This document shows, one piece after another, positions 9,091 through 18,227 of a DNA stretch of 64,000 nt. The translations under genes were made by a program, and so were the position numbers. The stretch comes from Actinomycetaceae bacterium (GTDB lineage Bacteria > Actinomycetota > Actinomycetes > Actinomycetales > Actinomycetaceae). Where the stretch lies: assembly GCA_028724905.1 (NCBI GenBank), contig JAQYTG010000016.1, positions 1-64,000 of the forward strand, written 5' to 3'. A model generated the notes under the pieces. That model was not told where the DNA came from. It searched no databases and saw nothing but the letters and a program-made list of their open reading frames with translations. Position 1 is the stretch's first letter; every line of letters begins with the position of its first letter.

Positions 9091-10176
9091 ATGGCACAGG
9101 TTTTTCACCTCACAGGCACGTTGCGTGGTACGGATCTGTCTGACGTGTGGGTGGCAGACGGACGCATTCATCACCGTGCACCGGCAGTGAATGATGCACG
9201 GGAGATTTCGGAGCTGAGCGGATTCATTTACCCTGGCCTGGTGGATGCGCACCACCATCCTGGAATGAGCCACAGCGCGGAGCCCGTGAGCGATGCACAG
9301 ATGCTCCGCAGGCTAGAAATTTGCAGGGCGAACGGCGTCACATTCATTCGTGACGCCGGTGGGCAAAGAAACGCGGGAGCCGTCTGCGGTACAGGGCTCC
9401 CTAAGGTGATTTACGCTGGCCAGCACATTGCCCGTTTTAAGCGCTATACTCGCTACCTCGCTGTCGAAGTGGAGCCTGACGATTTCGTGGCGGAAGTGCA
9501 GCGGCAAGCCAGAGCCGGCACTGGCTGGGTGAAAATCGTGGCGGATTGGATTGATCGCTCTTTGCCGGAGCCGGATTTAGCCCCGCTCTGGCCCGCAGAC
9601 ATTTTGCGCGATGGAGTGCAAGCCGCTCACGATCTGGGTGCGAAAGTGATGGTACATACTTTTGCTGCTCAGACGGTGCGCAGCGTACTGGATGCTGGCG
9701 TGGATTGCATTGAGCACGGCACGGGGATGGACGCCGAGCAGATGGTAGAGGCACGCGAACGCGGAATTTTGCTCGATCCTACAGTGTTCCAAGTGAACCG
9801 TTTTCCGGAGTTTGCGGCGGCGGGGGCGCGGTTTCCGCTCTATCAACGCCGTATGTTGGAGATGCACGAGCGGCTCGATGAGCGCCTGGAGCAGATGGTG
9901 CAGGCGAAGAGTCTGTTCGTCATGGGGACGGATACGGCTGAGAACGTGGCTGAGCGGCCTTTGCCGGTGGAGTTGGTGACGGCGGTTGATCACGGTATGC
10001 CGCCCTCAGTAGTGATGAAAGCGGCAAGCTACGGAGGGCGTCAGCTGCTCGGGTTGAGTGCCTGGGAAGATGGGGCTGCCGCTGATTTTGTGGTGTATGG
10101 CAGCGATCCGGAGCTGGATATTCAGCAGGTGCTGCACCCGCAAGCGGTGCTGATTGACGGGATTCTCACTCAGTGA
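9091..10176 (+). CDS. Amidohydrolase family protein (imidazolonepropionase-like)
   Basis: Predicted metal-dependent hydrolase of the amidohydrolase superfamily, 361 residues. Visible signatures: the HxH metal site in VDAHHHPG (His54 and His56), a candidate bridging lysine in GWVKIVADW, then VMVHTF, IEHGTGM and MGTDTAEN, which supply the later His and Asp ligands. The C-terminal part (AADFVVYGSDP) is the usual composite beta domain. The substrate cannot be read from the sequence; relatives include imidazolonepropionases, prolidase-like and cyclic-amide hydrolases. I chose ATG 9091 because GGAGGG sits four bases before it; an in-frame GTG at 9079 is possible. It lies 46 bp after ffh and may share its transcript, without any known functional link. 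Confidence 0.85.
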   Translation: MAQVFHLTGTLRGTDLSDVWVADGRIHHRAPAVNDAREISELSGFIYPGLVDAHHHPGMSHSAEPVSDAQMLRRLEICRANGVTFIRDAGGQRNAGAVCGTGLPKVIYAGQHIARFKRYTRYLAVEVEPDDFVAEVQRQARAGTGWVKIVADWIDRSLPEPDLAPLWPADILRDGVQAAHDLGAKVMVHTFAAQTVRSVLDAGVDCIEHGTGMDAEQMVEARERGILLDPTVFQVNRFPEFAAAGARFPLYQRRMLEMHERLDERLEQMVQAKSLFVMGTDTAENVAERPLPVELVTAVDHGMPPSVVMKAASYGGRQLLGLSAWEDGAAADFVVYGSDPELDIQQVLHPQAVLIDGILTQ

Positions 10177-10308
10177 CGGCGGTACTCGTGCTCTGGTAGC
10201 TGAGCACCCTCACTGTGGGCGTCACGCTGAAAGTGTCGTCACTGAGCAACTGTGATCTGCCCCTGATCTGCGCCTGTGGCATCCTTGAACGTTGACGTCG
10301 TCCTCGGG

Positions 10309-11352
10309 TTATGCGTCGGGGTGTGGCTCTCTGCGCGGCTGCAAGGCATCGAACGTGGTGGTAAGGGGGATGTACCCTTCGGGGATGTCGGCATAAGAGC
10401 GGGGGTCTTCAATTGGTTCCACGTGTACGATCACGTCTGCATCTGGGAGCACGGCGCTAATAGCCTCTTCAAGTTCCTCGCCAAATGCGTGTCCGCGTGC
10501 CACCGTCCACTCTCCAGGCACTTGAGCGTCCACTTGTACGTAGCGTTTTCTGCCACTTTGGCGCGTTTGTAAGCCGTGGAATGTGGTGGTAGGGCTGATG
10601 CGTTCGCGCAGTACGGCAATAATGCGTTGGTTCTCTTCCTCGGGGAGGGCGGCATCAAGCAATCCCGCCATAGATGAATGTACGAGCCCAATTCCGATCA
10701 CGATAATGTTGAGCGCCACGATAATAGCCACAATCGGATCGAGCTGCGTCCAGCCAGTCAGGGCAACGATGATTACCCCGATAATCACGCCTGCCGTAGT
10801 GATCACATCTGTGAGCAGGTGTTTGCCATCTGCCTTGAGGGTGGGCGACGACGTGCGAATGCCGATGCGTAAGAGGATGATCCCCACAGTGCCGTTGATC
10901 GCAGCGGCCACAGTGGAAATAGCCAGCCCTAGCCCCACCTGTTCGAGCGGAGCCGGATGGATCAAACGGTCGATTGCGGAGACGATGATAGCAGCAGCCG
11001 CCACAAAGATCATGGTGCCTTCAATCGCTGCTGAAAAGTATTCGGCTTTAGAACGCCCGAATGTGTACCTGGAATCGGCGGGGCGTCCGGCCACTCGCAA
11101 AGCGATCAGGGCGACGATGGCAGCCACGAGATTGACGATGGATTCCAGGGCATCGGAGAGCAGCGAGACCGAACCAGTGAGCAAATAAGCGCCGTATTTA
11201 AGCCCCATCGTGACGAGCGCTGCGGCGATGGAAAGCCAGGCAAAACAGGTGAGGTTCACCGGCTTAGCTGCTGAGGGCTCAGCTAGGGAACGAGAGGTGC
11301 TTGCGGCAGCGGCAGGCTGCGGCGTCACGGGTTGGGTACTATGTGTTCTCAC
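10309..11352 (-). CDS. Cation diffusion facilitator transporter
   Basis: Inner-membrane divalent-cation/proton antiporter of the CDF family (zinc, iron or manganese export). 347 residues: an N-terminal Ala/Ser/Pro-rich tail of about 35, six membrane segments, and a cytoplasmic C-terminal domain (about 245-330) with TRQSGRKRYVQVDAQVPGE. The metal-site motifs are SLLSDALESIVN in helix 2 and GKHLLTDVITT in helix 5. The second acidic residue of helix 2 is Glu, spaced three after the Asp, unlike the DxxxD of zinc-type YiiP; the cation is therefore not assigned. Starts GTG at 11352 with a -10-like CACAAT six bases before it on this strand and no clear ribosome binding site. It converges with the amidohydrolase gene. 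Confidence 0.9.
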   Translation of the reverse strand: MRTHSTQPVTPQPAAAASTSRSLAEPSAAKPVNLTCFAWLSIAAALVTMGLKYGAYLLTGSVSLLSDALESIVNLVAAIVALIALRVAGRPADSRYTFGRSKAEYFSAAIEGTMIFVAAAAIIVSAIDRLIHPAPLEQVGLGLAISTVAAAINGTVGIILLRIGIRTSSPTLKADGKHLLTDVITTAGVIIGVIIVALTGWTQLDPIVAIIVALNIIVIGIGLVHSSMAGLLDAALPEEENQRIIAVLRERISPTTTFHGLQTRQSGRKRYVQVDAQVPGEWTVARGHAFGEELEEAISAVLPDADVIVHVEPIEDPRSYADIPEGYIPLTTTFDALQPRREPHPDA

Positions 11353-11358
11353 GATCCC

Positions 11359-11364
11359 ATTGTG
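11359..11364 (-). promoter_or_regulatory. Possible -10 box of leaderless CDF gene
   Basis: On the minus strand CACAAT is followed by six bases and then the GTG start. It is weaker than the TANNNT boxes elsewhere, but the same CACAAT-N6-start arrangement occurs before the FAD oxidoreductase gene. Confidence 0.35.
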
Positions 11365-11420
11365 GCGCGTAGAGCTAAAATTGCCTAATGAGTGAGTTCC
11401 TGCTCATGCGCTGACGGCAA

Positions 11421-11560
11421 CGGCGAGGATGCGTGACGGTGGGGATGTGCGACTGCAGGAATACGTGATGGTTGGGGTGAGAATGTGTGACGGCGAGGAT
11501 GCGTGACGGTGGGGATGTGTGACTGCAGGAATACGTGATGGTTGGGGTGAGAATGAGTGA
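11421..11560. repeat. Tandem duplication of a 70-bp unit
   Basis: Copies 11421-11490 and 11491-11560 differ at only two or three positions. Each copy contains smaller GTGACGG-G-GATG-like subunits, and a partial, degenerate third copy continues to about 11602. Two nearly identical 70-base copies point to a recent duplication. Confidence 0.92.
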
Positions 11561-11602
11561 CAGTCAGAATGTGTGACGGCGAGAATGTGTGACGCCGAGA
11601 GG

Positions 11603-12077
11603 ATAGTGTATACAACGCATACAAGTTGCTGGCCGCAGGGCGTCTATACGGCGCCCACACGATGTGTTCAGTAGTGTTCACGTACGATGTTCGGTAGTGC
11701 ACGGTACCGCCGCATTGCGTGTACTGATATCTGCACAGCGCCAGCACACCATCTACACAACGCCAGCGCAGCACCAACATGGTGCGACATAGACGGTGGA
11801 CGCGCGATATTGGGTTGCCTGAGGGTGAGGCTACTGGTAGACGTAGCGCGGTATGCGTGTGCAGGGGGGGCGTGCTCAGGCTCACGAGTGTGATATTGCA
11901 GGCTTATCTCATTGTAAGCTGGCGCTGCACTGGCTAAATCTGGCATCATTGTCGAGTTACTTAGGCACTGGGGAGACCCTCTCAACTCGCCAGCGTCTCA
12001 GTTCGGGAAATTCAAAGCGGCGAAACCCACCGCCGCTGGAGTTTTTCCACTCGGAAAGAAATAGGAGAACTGCGAAA
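11603..12077. other. Non-coding leader region before rpsP
   Basis: No gene recognised. Short repeats such as CAGCGCCAGCAC/CAACGCCAGCGCAGC occur near 11738-11775. The rpsP promoter should lie here; AT-richer DNA at 11890-11960 is the best place, but I could not fix a -35/-10 pair. An ACTCGCCAGCGTCTCAG stretch near 11984 may be part of a structured leader. Confidence 0.4.
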
Positions 12078-12551
12078 GTGGCAGTTAAAATTCGTTTGAA
12101 GCGCATGGGTAAGATTCGTGAGCCGCACTACCGTGTGGTGGTGGTGGATTCGCGCAAGAAGCGCGATGGCCGCGTGATCGAAGAGATCGGATACTACAAC
12201 CCCAACACTGATCCCTCAGTCATTGATATCAATTCTGAGCGCGCCCAGTATTGGCTCTCCGTGGGTGCTCAGCCGAGTGAGGCTGTGCTCGCACAGTTGA
12301 AGATCACTGGCGATTGGCAGGCCGTCAAGGGTGGCAAGGTGGAGTCCACTCTCAAGGTGTTGGAGAAGAAAGACGTTCAAGCTGAACGCGAGGCAGCGGT
12401 GAAAGCTGTGCAGGATACGGCTGAGAAGCTGCGCGCAGACAAAGCTGAGGCGATCGCTAAGGCTGAGGCAGCTAAGGCTGCTGAGGAAGCCCAGGCCAGC
12501 GAAGCCGAATCCAGCGAAGCGGCTGAGAATACTGAAGAGGCGGAAGCCTGA
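12078..12551 (+). CDS. rpsP: 30S ribosomal protein S16
   Basis: Small-subunit ribosomal protein needed for 30S assembly. The start is GTG at 12078, eight bases after AGGAGAA, giving [20 protein letters not shown], the conserved S16 start. 157 residues: the S16 core covers about 1-85 and is followed by a roughly 70-residue Ala/Glu/Lys tail ending in [15 protein letters not shown]. Such tails are common in actinobacterial S16. The stop codon overlaps the khpA start (TGATG), so the two are translationally coupled. Confidence 0.97.
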   Translation: MAVKIRLKRMGKIREPHYRVVVVDSRKKRDGRVIEEIGYYNPNTDPSVIDINSERAQYWLSVGAQPSEAVLAQLKITGDWQAVKGGKVESTLKVLEKKDVQAEREAAVKAVQDTAEKLRADKAEAIAKAEAAKAAEEAQASEAESSEAAENTEEAEA

Positions 12552-12787
12552 TGTTGGCCGAAGCTCTTGAGCATCTCGTACGAGGGATTGTTGATAATCC
12601 AGACGATGTTGAAGTATCGTCGCGCGTCAATCGGCGTGGTGAACTCCTTGAAGTGCGAGTGAATCCGGAAGATCTCGGGCGCGTGATTGGGCGCAATGGG
12701 CGTACGGCAAAAGCTTTACGCTCGGTGATCAATGGGCTCTCTGCCGACGGTCCGGTGCGGGTAGATGTGATCGAAACGGATCGCTGA
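12551..12787 (+). CDS. khpA: KH-domain RNA-binding protein KhpA
   Basis: 78-residue single KH-domain protein that binds RNA, usually as a partner of KhpB/Jag. The KH loop is visible as GRVIGRNGRTAKALRSVI (GxxG = GRNG). The start ATG overlaps the rpsP stop. The rpsP-khpA-rimM-trmD order is typical, but here a strong terminator follows khpA directly, so rimM and trmD seem to be transcribed separately. Confidence 0.93.
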   Translation: MLAEALEHLVRGIVDNPDDVEVSSRVNRRGELLEVRVNPEDLGRVIGRNGRTAKALRSVINGLSADGPVRVDVIETDR

Positions 12788-12810
12788 TCAAATTCTCTTT
12801 GCTATGCAGT

Positions 12811-12857
12811 AAGTGGTGACGCCAGGAATGTTTGGCGTCACCACTTTTGCTACTTTT
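12811..12857 (+). terminator. Terminator after rpsP-khpA
   Basis: A perfect 13-bp stem, AAGTGGTGACGCC (12811-12823) with GGCGTCACCACTT (12834-12846), with a 10-base loop and a T-rich tail (TTTTGCTACTTTT). It lies 23 bases after the khpA stop. Confidence 0.9.
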
Positions 12858-13521
12858 GTACATCGCCGTGGCGCTCGACGCTTTTTGGCACTGCGATATT
12901 TTTACTGCTGTGTCTGCGTTGTGTCTTGTTTGGCAGGTGATGATATCGGCGTTTTTCATGCAGCTTGACAGTATCAGCCAGACGAATGTTATCGCCCATC
13001 CAAGTAGGGTTCGTCCAAGTAGGAAAACCGAACCGATGTGATTAACCTGCAGTGGTGAAGCCTGACCCGCAGTACTGAAGCCTAACCGCAGTGGTAAAAC
13101 TTGACCAAGGGTACCGCTTCCTCACGCAAGACCCGCGACGCTACCCGCCAAACTGCCAGGCAAGCTGCCGGATCCGACCAGCAATATCGACTCAAAAGGC
13201 AAGAGTGCGCTAGGACTCTTTGGTGCTGTACTAAACGTCTTAACGCTGCGCTCAACGTCGCACGGATTTTAATGGTTCAATAGCAGTAGACGGTGTGCGG
13301 CACAATGCGTGTGTGGCATTGCGGCTGTGTGTGGCATTGCGGCAGGTGCAGTGCAAAGAGCTGCGGCAAGGCGTAGGGGCAAAGTGTAGAGCGGCGAAGA
13401 ATTACGGCAAGATGTGATGGTAAGGTGCGGCGGTCAGGTATTGCGGCCATGTACAGCGGTAAAGCATTGAACAAGGTGCGGCGTGATTGCGGCACATGAG
13501 AGGGAGAGGGAAGGGCGAGCG
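12858..13521. other. Repeat-rich gap between khpA and rimM
   Basis: No convincing gene in about 660 bp. Decayed repeats are visible: three CGCAGT-GTGAAGCCTGAC-like units at about 13050-13105, and many GCGGCA-containing units at 13297-13495, including two exact copies of GTGTGTGGCATTGCGGC (13309-13325 and 13327-13343). The rimM promoter probably lies in the last part. Confidence 0.55.
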
Positions 13522-14064
13522 ATGCAGCTAGTGGTAGCTATTATTGGTGCAGCGCATGGGCTCAAAGGAGAAGTGAAGCTCGATATTCGCACGGATTCTC
13601 CAGCTCAACGGCTCGCGCAGGGGAGCATATTGGAGACTAGTCCGGCGGCTGCCGGCCCGCTCACAGTGCGCAGCGTGCGTGAGTATAAAGGATCGGTTTT
13701 CGTCAGGTTTGTAGAGATTAATGACCGTACGACGGCTGAGTCGATGCGCGGTGTGCAGCTCGTCATTGAATCTGATGAGGCTGAAGGAGAAGAAGAGGGG
13801 GCGTGGTATCCCCACGAACTGCGCGGCCTAGAAGCCCTCGACCCTGACGGCTACGAACTTGGCATTGTGGAGGATCTGCTGGTGATGCCGGCTCAGGATC
13901 TCTTAGTGGTGCGCACTGCGGCAGGGGATCTGGTGCAGGTGCCCTTTGTACAAGAGATAGTTCCCGAGGTTGATATTGATGATCACTGCGTGGTGATTGA
14001 TCCGCCACATGGGCTTTTTGAGCAAGACGAACAGGAACAGGTTGAGGACGGCGAGCAGTTGTAG
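13522..14064 (+). CDS. rimM: Ribosome maturation factor RimM
   Basis: RimM binds S19 and helps 16S rRNA processing and 30S maturation. 180 residues from ATG 13522, which is preceded by GGGAGAGGGAAGGGCG. The N-terminal domain starts with AIIGAAHGLKGEVKLDIRTD; the PRC-barrel half is seen at GAWYPHELRGLEALD and ends DHCVVIDPPHGLFE. Typical length. It overlaps trmD by one base (TAGTG), so the two are coupled, as in most bacteria. Confidence 0.95.
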   Translation: MQLVVAIIGAAHGLKGEVKLDIRTDSPAQRLAQGSILETSPAAAGPLTVRSVREYKGSVFVRFVEINDRTTAESMRGVQLVIESDEAEGEEEGAWYPHELRGLEALDPDGYELGIVEDLLVMPAQDLLVVRTAAGDLVQVPFVQEIVPEVDIDDHCVVIDPPHGLFEQDEQEQVEDGEQL

Positions 14065-15551
14065 TGACGATGAAATTTGATGTGTTGAGCGTTTTCCCTG
14101 AGTTTTTCCAGGTGCTCGATCTATCTCTGGTAGGCAAAGCCCATGCACGCGGCGTGATTGATGTGCACGTACACAACCTGCGTGATTGGACGCATGACGT
14201 CCACCGTACCGTGGACGACGCCCCTTTTGGTGGCGGTGCTGGAATGGTGATGAAACCAGACGTCTGGGCAGAAGCGATTGATGCCGTCACGAATAGAAGT
14301 GACGACCTTGCGAATGGAGGCGACGGCGTCACGAATGGAAGAGCTGGAGTCACAAATGGAAGCCCGTTTGTGCTTGCTATTCCCACTCCCAGCGGTCTGC
14401 CGCTTCGACAAGCCATGTGTGAACATCTTGCACAGACGGCTAAACGTATTGTGATTGCCTGTGGACGCTATGAGGGTATTGATGCCCGTGTGGCCAGCTA
14501 TTATCGTGATCAGCCAGACGTGAACGTCGTTGAGTACTCACTCGGAGATTACGTCTTGAACGGTGGGGAAGTGGCTGCTGTGGCACTGATCGAGGCTGTG
14601 AGTAGGCTCCTGCCTGGAATGGTGGGCAATCCGACATCACTGGTAGAAGAGTCGCATGGAACGGCTGGATTGCTTGAATATCCGGTGTATACCAGGCCGG
14701 TGGACTTTCGAGGATGGGCGGTGCCAAGCGTGCTCACCAGTGGGGATCACGGAGCAGTGGCGCGTTGGCGGCAAGATCAGGCTTTGGAGCGCACTGCTCG
14801 GCGTCGGCCAGATATGCTCAGACGTCTCAACCCCCGCAATCTCGACAAAAAAGATCTGGCTACGCTCGCTAGCCTTGGGTATTTCGTAGCTCGTGCCGCA
14901 GAGGGAGAAGCGGCGAACCAGCTCACTCAGGTGCTCTTTCGGCAGGCGCGACTCGATGAAGCTGCCGCCTTGAGTGCGCTCGCGGCTCGTACATTCCCAG
15001 ATGCTGCTCCGGCTTATATCTCCGCAAAGGATATTCGTGCGCATATCGAACGCCAACTACAGCCGGAGAACTTTTCGCATTTGCTCGCCGACCCACGACG
15101 CAACGTCGTGATGGTGGCACAGCTGTGCGACCGAGCCGGTGTGCCCACGGCAGATATCGTCGGATACACGTGGGTGATCGTACCTGAAGGCGATGAAGCT
15201 GCTGGTGTTGAGGGCGGGGCGCCGCTTGATTTCGTGACGGCAGACGGAGTGCGCCGCGACGGGCCGTTGATGTATCTCGAACGAGCCTATTTGGATCGGA
15301 GCTGGCGAGGAACGGGTATGTTTGCGCAGCTGATGAATGCCACGCTGGCACAGCTGCGGCAACTGCTTGGCCAGCGTTCGCCTGTGCCTCCTGCTCCTTA
15401 CCTGTGGCTGGGCACGAATATGGAAAATAAGCGAGCTCAACGAGCCTATCGGCGCTATGGCTTTGAACGCTCCGGAGAGCGCACATTCTATGTGGGTGAG
15501 CAGATCAACAACGATCTGACTATGTGTCTCAGGCTGGATATGGCACAATAA
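14064..15551 (+). CDS. trmD: tRNA (guanine-37-N1)-methyltransferase TrmD fused to GNAT acetyltransferase domain
   Basis: TrmD methylates G37 next to the anticodon using S-adenosylmethionine and prevents +1 frameshifting. The first about 265 residues are TrmD: DDAPFGGGAGMVMKP (51-65), GRYEGID (134-140), and the knot segment YSLGDYVLNGGE (158-169). A Gly/Asn/Thr-rich insert with repeated GVTNG lies at about 75-99. The protein then continues to 495 residues, about twice the usual length, with a domain that looks like a GNAT N-acetyltransferase: YLERAYLDRSWRGTGMF (404-420) fits the acetyl-CoA loop (R/Q-x-x-G-x-G), and ENKRAQRAYRRYGFERSG (454-471) fits the following helix-strand motif. Start GTG 14064 or ATG 14070 cannot be separated. 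The acetyl acceptor is unknown. Confidence 0.93.
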   Translation: MTMKFDVLSVFPEFFQVLDLSLVGKAHARGVIDVHVHNLRDWTHDVHRTVDDAPFGGGAGMVMKPDVWAEAIDAVTNRSDDLANGGDGVTNGRAGVTNGSPFVLAIPTPSGLPLRQAMCEHLAQTAKRIVIACGRYEGIDARVASYYRDQPDVNVVEYSLGDYVLNGGEVAAVALIEAVSRLLPGMVGNPTSLVEESHGTAGLLEYPVYTRPVDFRGWAVPSVLTSGDHGAVARWRQDQALERTARRRPDMLRRLNPRNLDKKDLATLASLGYFVARAAEGEAANQLTQVLFRQARLDEAAALSALAARTFPDAAPAYISAKDIRAHIERQLQPENFSHLLADPRRNVVMVAQLCDRAGVPTADIVGYTWVIVPEGDEAAGVEGGAPLDFVTADGVRRDGPLMYLERAYLDRSWRGTGMFAQLMNATLAQLRQLLGQRSPVPPAPYLWLGTNMENKRAQRAYRRYGFERSGERTFYVGEQINNDLTMCLRLDMAQ

Positions 15552-15677
15552 CAGCGTTGCTCGCTTATCAGTATGCAGAGCCTGCCGCAGGGGGTGGCAT
15601 ACCAGCGAGTCTCGTCGTGTACGAGAGCACACACCAAACATCGTGACCTGCGCGCATGATGAGAAAAGATTGAGAAG

Positions 15678-16031
15678 ATGAATTTTCTTGACGAAGTGAC
15701 CAAGGATCAGCTCAAGGAGCGTCCAGATTTCCGCGCTGGAGACACCGTAAAGGTGAATGTGAAAGTGGTGGAAGGCAACCGTGAACGTATTCAGGTCTTC
15801 CAGGGCGTCGTTATTCGTCGAACTGGCGGTAAGGCTGTGAATGCCACGTTTACTGTGCGCAAGCTCTCCTTTGGTGTGGCTGTGGAGCGTACGTTCCCGC
15901 TGCACTCTCCGAATGTTGATTCTATCGAGGTTGTGACGCTCGGCAAGGTGCGTCGTGCCAAGCTCTACTATCTGCGTGATCGTCACGGCAAGGCCGCTAA
16001 GATCAAGGAGCGCCGCACAGACGCCAAGTGA
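15678..16031 (+). CDS. rplS: 50S ribosomal protein L19
   Basis: Large-subunit protein at the 30S/50S interface. 117 residues, normal size, with the L19 signatures [29 protein letters not shown] and [16 protein letters not shown], ending [20 protein letters not shown]. Start ATG 15678 has GAGAAG just before it. It follows trmD, as in most bacteria, after 126 bp and is closed by a strong terminator. Confidence 0.97.
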   Translation: MNFLDEVTKDQLKERPDFRAGDTVKVNVKVVEGNRERIQVFQGVVIRRTGGKAVNATFTVRKLSFGVAVERTFPLHSPNVDSIEVVTLGKVRRAKLYYLRDRHGKAAKIKERRTDAK

Positions 16032-16063
16032 AGTATCTGTGCGTGAAGCTCACAGCAGCTAGT

Positions 16064-16093
16064 AAAAAGCCCAGCGATTGCGCTGGGCTTTTT
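16064..16093 (+). terminator. Terminator after rplS
   Basis: AAAAAGCCCAGCG pairs with CGCTGGGCTTTTT around a 4-base loop, a textbook Rho-independent terminator about 33 bases after the rplS stop. The A/T flanks make it bidirectional. Confidence 0.95.
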
Positions 16094-16377
16094 GCGTAAG
16101 CAGAGTTGAGGGTTAAGTAGCAAAAAGTGGGGTTAAAGGACAAGGGTTAAAGGACAAAAATAGTTGCTTATGGCGGCGTGTCGTGAGTCGGCTTAAGCGG
16201 CAAATCTTGGCTAAGCGTCAAAAAGTGGGTCTTATGGTGGCGTGTTGTGGCTGGTTGTTAGGGTCTGTGCCTGCCTGGCCTTAGTGATGGCTGCCTGGTG
16301 GCGTGGGATACTTATTCGTCTCGCTGTGGCGGTGCGTCTCACAGCGTGCGGGCTAGGGAGAGCCAGGGGCAGGCACG

Positions 16378-16383
16378 TAGAAT
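16378..16383 (+). promoter_or_regulatory. -10 box of leaderless argS
   Basis: TAGAAT, then six bases (ATCTGC), then the argS ATG at 16390. No ribosome binding site between. The region 16094-16377 is non-coding with imperfect GGCGTGTYGTG and GTTAAAGGACAA repeats. Confidence 0.6.
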
Positions 16384-16389
16384 ATCTGC

Positions 16390-18177
16390 ATGACGCCAGA
16401 AGAACTTTCAGAACTTATTCTCAGTGAAATAACCCAAGCGGCAGCAGCTGGGCAGATCCAGCTTGCAGCAGACGATATGCCGCAGCAGGTGAAAGTGGAG
16501 CGGCCACGCTCGCGTGAGCATGGCGATTGGGCCACGAATGTGGCGATGCAGCTGGCGAAGAAAGCGCACACGAATCCTCGTGATCTGGCAGCAGTGATCG
16601 CGGCGCGAATCGAGGTGCATTCGGCGATATCTGCGGTGGATATTGCCGGCCCAGGTTTTATTAATGTGCGGCTTCACGCGGCGGCAGCCGGAGAGCTGGC
16701 TCAAACAATCGTCGAGGCCGGCCAGGTATATGGGCGAGCCGCTGCCGTCACCGCTGCCGTTGCAAAAGACGGTTCTGGCGTCGATGCGAACTCCTCTGAT
16801 GCTGCTTTTGAGTTGGCTTCAGCGTCCGCGTCGGCTGCAGCTTCTACAGCGGCGGCAGGTGCCGTCAATCTCGAATACGTGTCTGCCAACCCCACTGGGC
16901 CAATCCATATTGGCGGGGCGCGCTGGGCAGCTGTGGGTGATTCTCTCGCCCGCATCCTAGAAGCAGCTGGCGTTCGCGTCACGCGTGAGTATTATTTCAA
17001 CGATCATGGCGCACAAATTGATCATTTCTCGCAGTCGCTGCTGGCGCGTGCGCTCGGGGAGCCGACGCCGGAAAATGGCTATGGTGGCGAGTATATCGGC
17101 GATATTGCCCAGCGCGTCATGGCGGCTCATCCAGATGTAGACGTGGCGGCTCTGCCACGCGAACAGGCCCAAGAGTTTTTCCGTAAATACGGCGTGGATC
17201 TCATGTTTGGCGAGATCAAAGAAGAATTGCACAACTTCCGCTCTGATTTCGACGTCTTCTTCCATGAAGATTCGTTGCATGAATCTGGAGCGGTGACGGC
17301 TGCGATTGAGAAGCTGCGCGAGCTTGGCGTCATCTATGAGCAGGAAGGCGCTACATGGCTACGTTCGAGCGATTTCGGAGATGATAAGGATCGGGTGATC
17401 GTCAAATCTGATGGTGAGGCGGCATATTTTGCTGGAGATATCGCCTACTATCTTGATAAGCGGGCGAGAGGGGCGCAGCACGCCATCTACCTTTTGGGCG
17501 CCGATCACCACGGCTATATCGGGCGTATGTATGCTATGGCGAAAGCGTTCGGCGATACCGCTGGAAAAGGTGGGAATATGGAAATTCTCATCGGTCAGCT
17601 CGTAAATCTGGTGCGCGATGGCCAGCCGGTACGTATGAGTAAGCGTGCTGGCACAGTGATTACGCTCGGCGATTTGGTGGACGCCGCCGGCGTGGATGCT
17701 GCTCGCTATTCGCTGGTGCGAGCAGCGATGGACACTCCGCTGGAGATTGACCTCAATCTCATCTCCTCGCGCACCAATGAAAATCCGGTGTATTACGTGC
17801 AGTACGCCTACGCGCGCACGTGCTCGGTGGATCGCAATGCCGCGGAGCATGGAGTGGTACGTTCCGCTGCGGGGAGTACATTTGATCCGGCGCTGCTCAA
17901 TAGTGAGGCCGATGGAGAACTGCTGGCAGTGCTCGCCCGCTATCCGGAGATCGTGGGGCAGGCTGCCGAACTGCGCGAACCACATCGGGTGGCGCGCTAC
18001 CTGGAGGAGCTGGCGGGTGCCTATCACGGATGGTACGGCAAGAGCCGCGTGACGCCGAGAGCGGACGAGCCGGTGGAGCCAGTGCATGAGGCCAGGCTGT
18101 GGCTCAATGATGCGGCTGGGCAGGTGATTGCCAATGGGTTGGGTTTGCTTGGCGTGAGCGCACCCGAACGGATGTGA
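16390..18177 (+). CDS. argS: Arginine-tRNA ligase
   Basis: Class I aminoacyl-tRNA synthetase that charges tRNA-Arg. 595 residues. The N-terminal Add-1 domain is followed by the HIGH-type motif [12 protein letters not shown] (HIGG near 173-176), the catalytic core, the KMSKS-type motif RMSKRAG near 415, and the DALR anticodon domain ending [15 protein letters not shown] low-complexity Ala/Ser segment (about 113-157, including [16 protein letters not shown]) is inserted just before the first core strand and is not part of the usual enzyme. Start ATG appears leaderless. It precedes lysA, a pairing common in actinobacteria. Confidence 0.96.
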   Translation: MTPEELSELILSEITQAAAAGQIQLAADDMPQQVKVERPRSREHGDWATNVAMQLAKKAHTNPRDLAAVIAARIEVHSAISAVDIAGPGFINVRLHAAAAGELAQTIVEAGQVYGRAAAVTAAVAKDGSGVDANSSDAAFELASASASAAASTAAAGAVNLEYVSANPTGPIHIGGARWAAVGDSLARILEAAGVRVTREYYFNDHGAQIDHFSQSLLARALGEPTPENGYGGEYIGDIAQRVMAAHPDVDVAALPREQAQEFFRKYGVDLMFGEIKEELHNFRSDFDVFFHEDSLHESGAVTAAIEKLRELGVIYEQEGATWLRSSDFGDDKDRVIVKSDGEAAYFAGDIAYYLDKRARGAQHAIYLLGADHHGYIGRMYAMAKAFGDTAGKGGNMEILIGQLVNLVRDGQPVRMSKRAGTVITLGDLVDAAGVDAARYSLVRAAMDTPLEIDLNLISSRTNENPVYYVQYAYARTCSVDRNAAEHGVVRSAAGSTFDPALLNSEADGELLAVLARYPEIVGQAAELREPHRVARYLEELAGAYHGWYGKSRVTPRADEPVEPVHEARLWLNDAAGQVIANGLGLLGVSAPERM

Positions 18178-18201
18178 TGCGAAAACGGATGTGATGCGAA
18201 A
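18168..18201. repeat. 17-bp tandem duplication across the argS stop
   Basis: ACGGATGTGATGCGAAA occurs at 18168-18184 and again at 18185-18201 without mismatch. The first copy contains the argS stop codon, so the protein end is unaffected. Confidence 0.9.
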
Positions 18202-18227
18202 ACTGAGGTGGACAGGAGCGTGCAGTA

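Noticed and set aside
10583..11188. 201-residue plus-strand frame inside the CDF gene
   Set aside because: It is the antisense shadow of a clear transporter gene.
15057..15986. 309-residue minus-strand frame over the trmD end and rplS
   Set aside because: Shadow of two strongly supported plus-strand genes.
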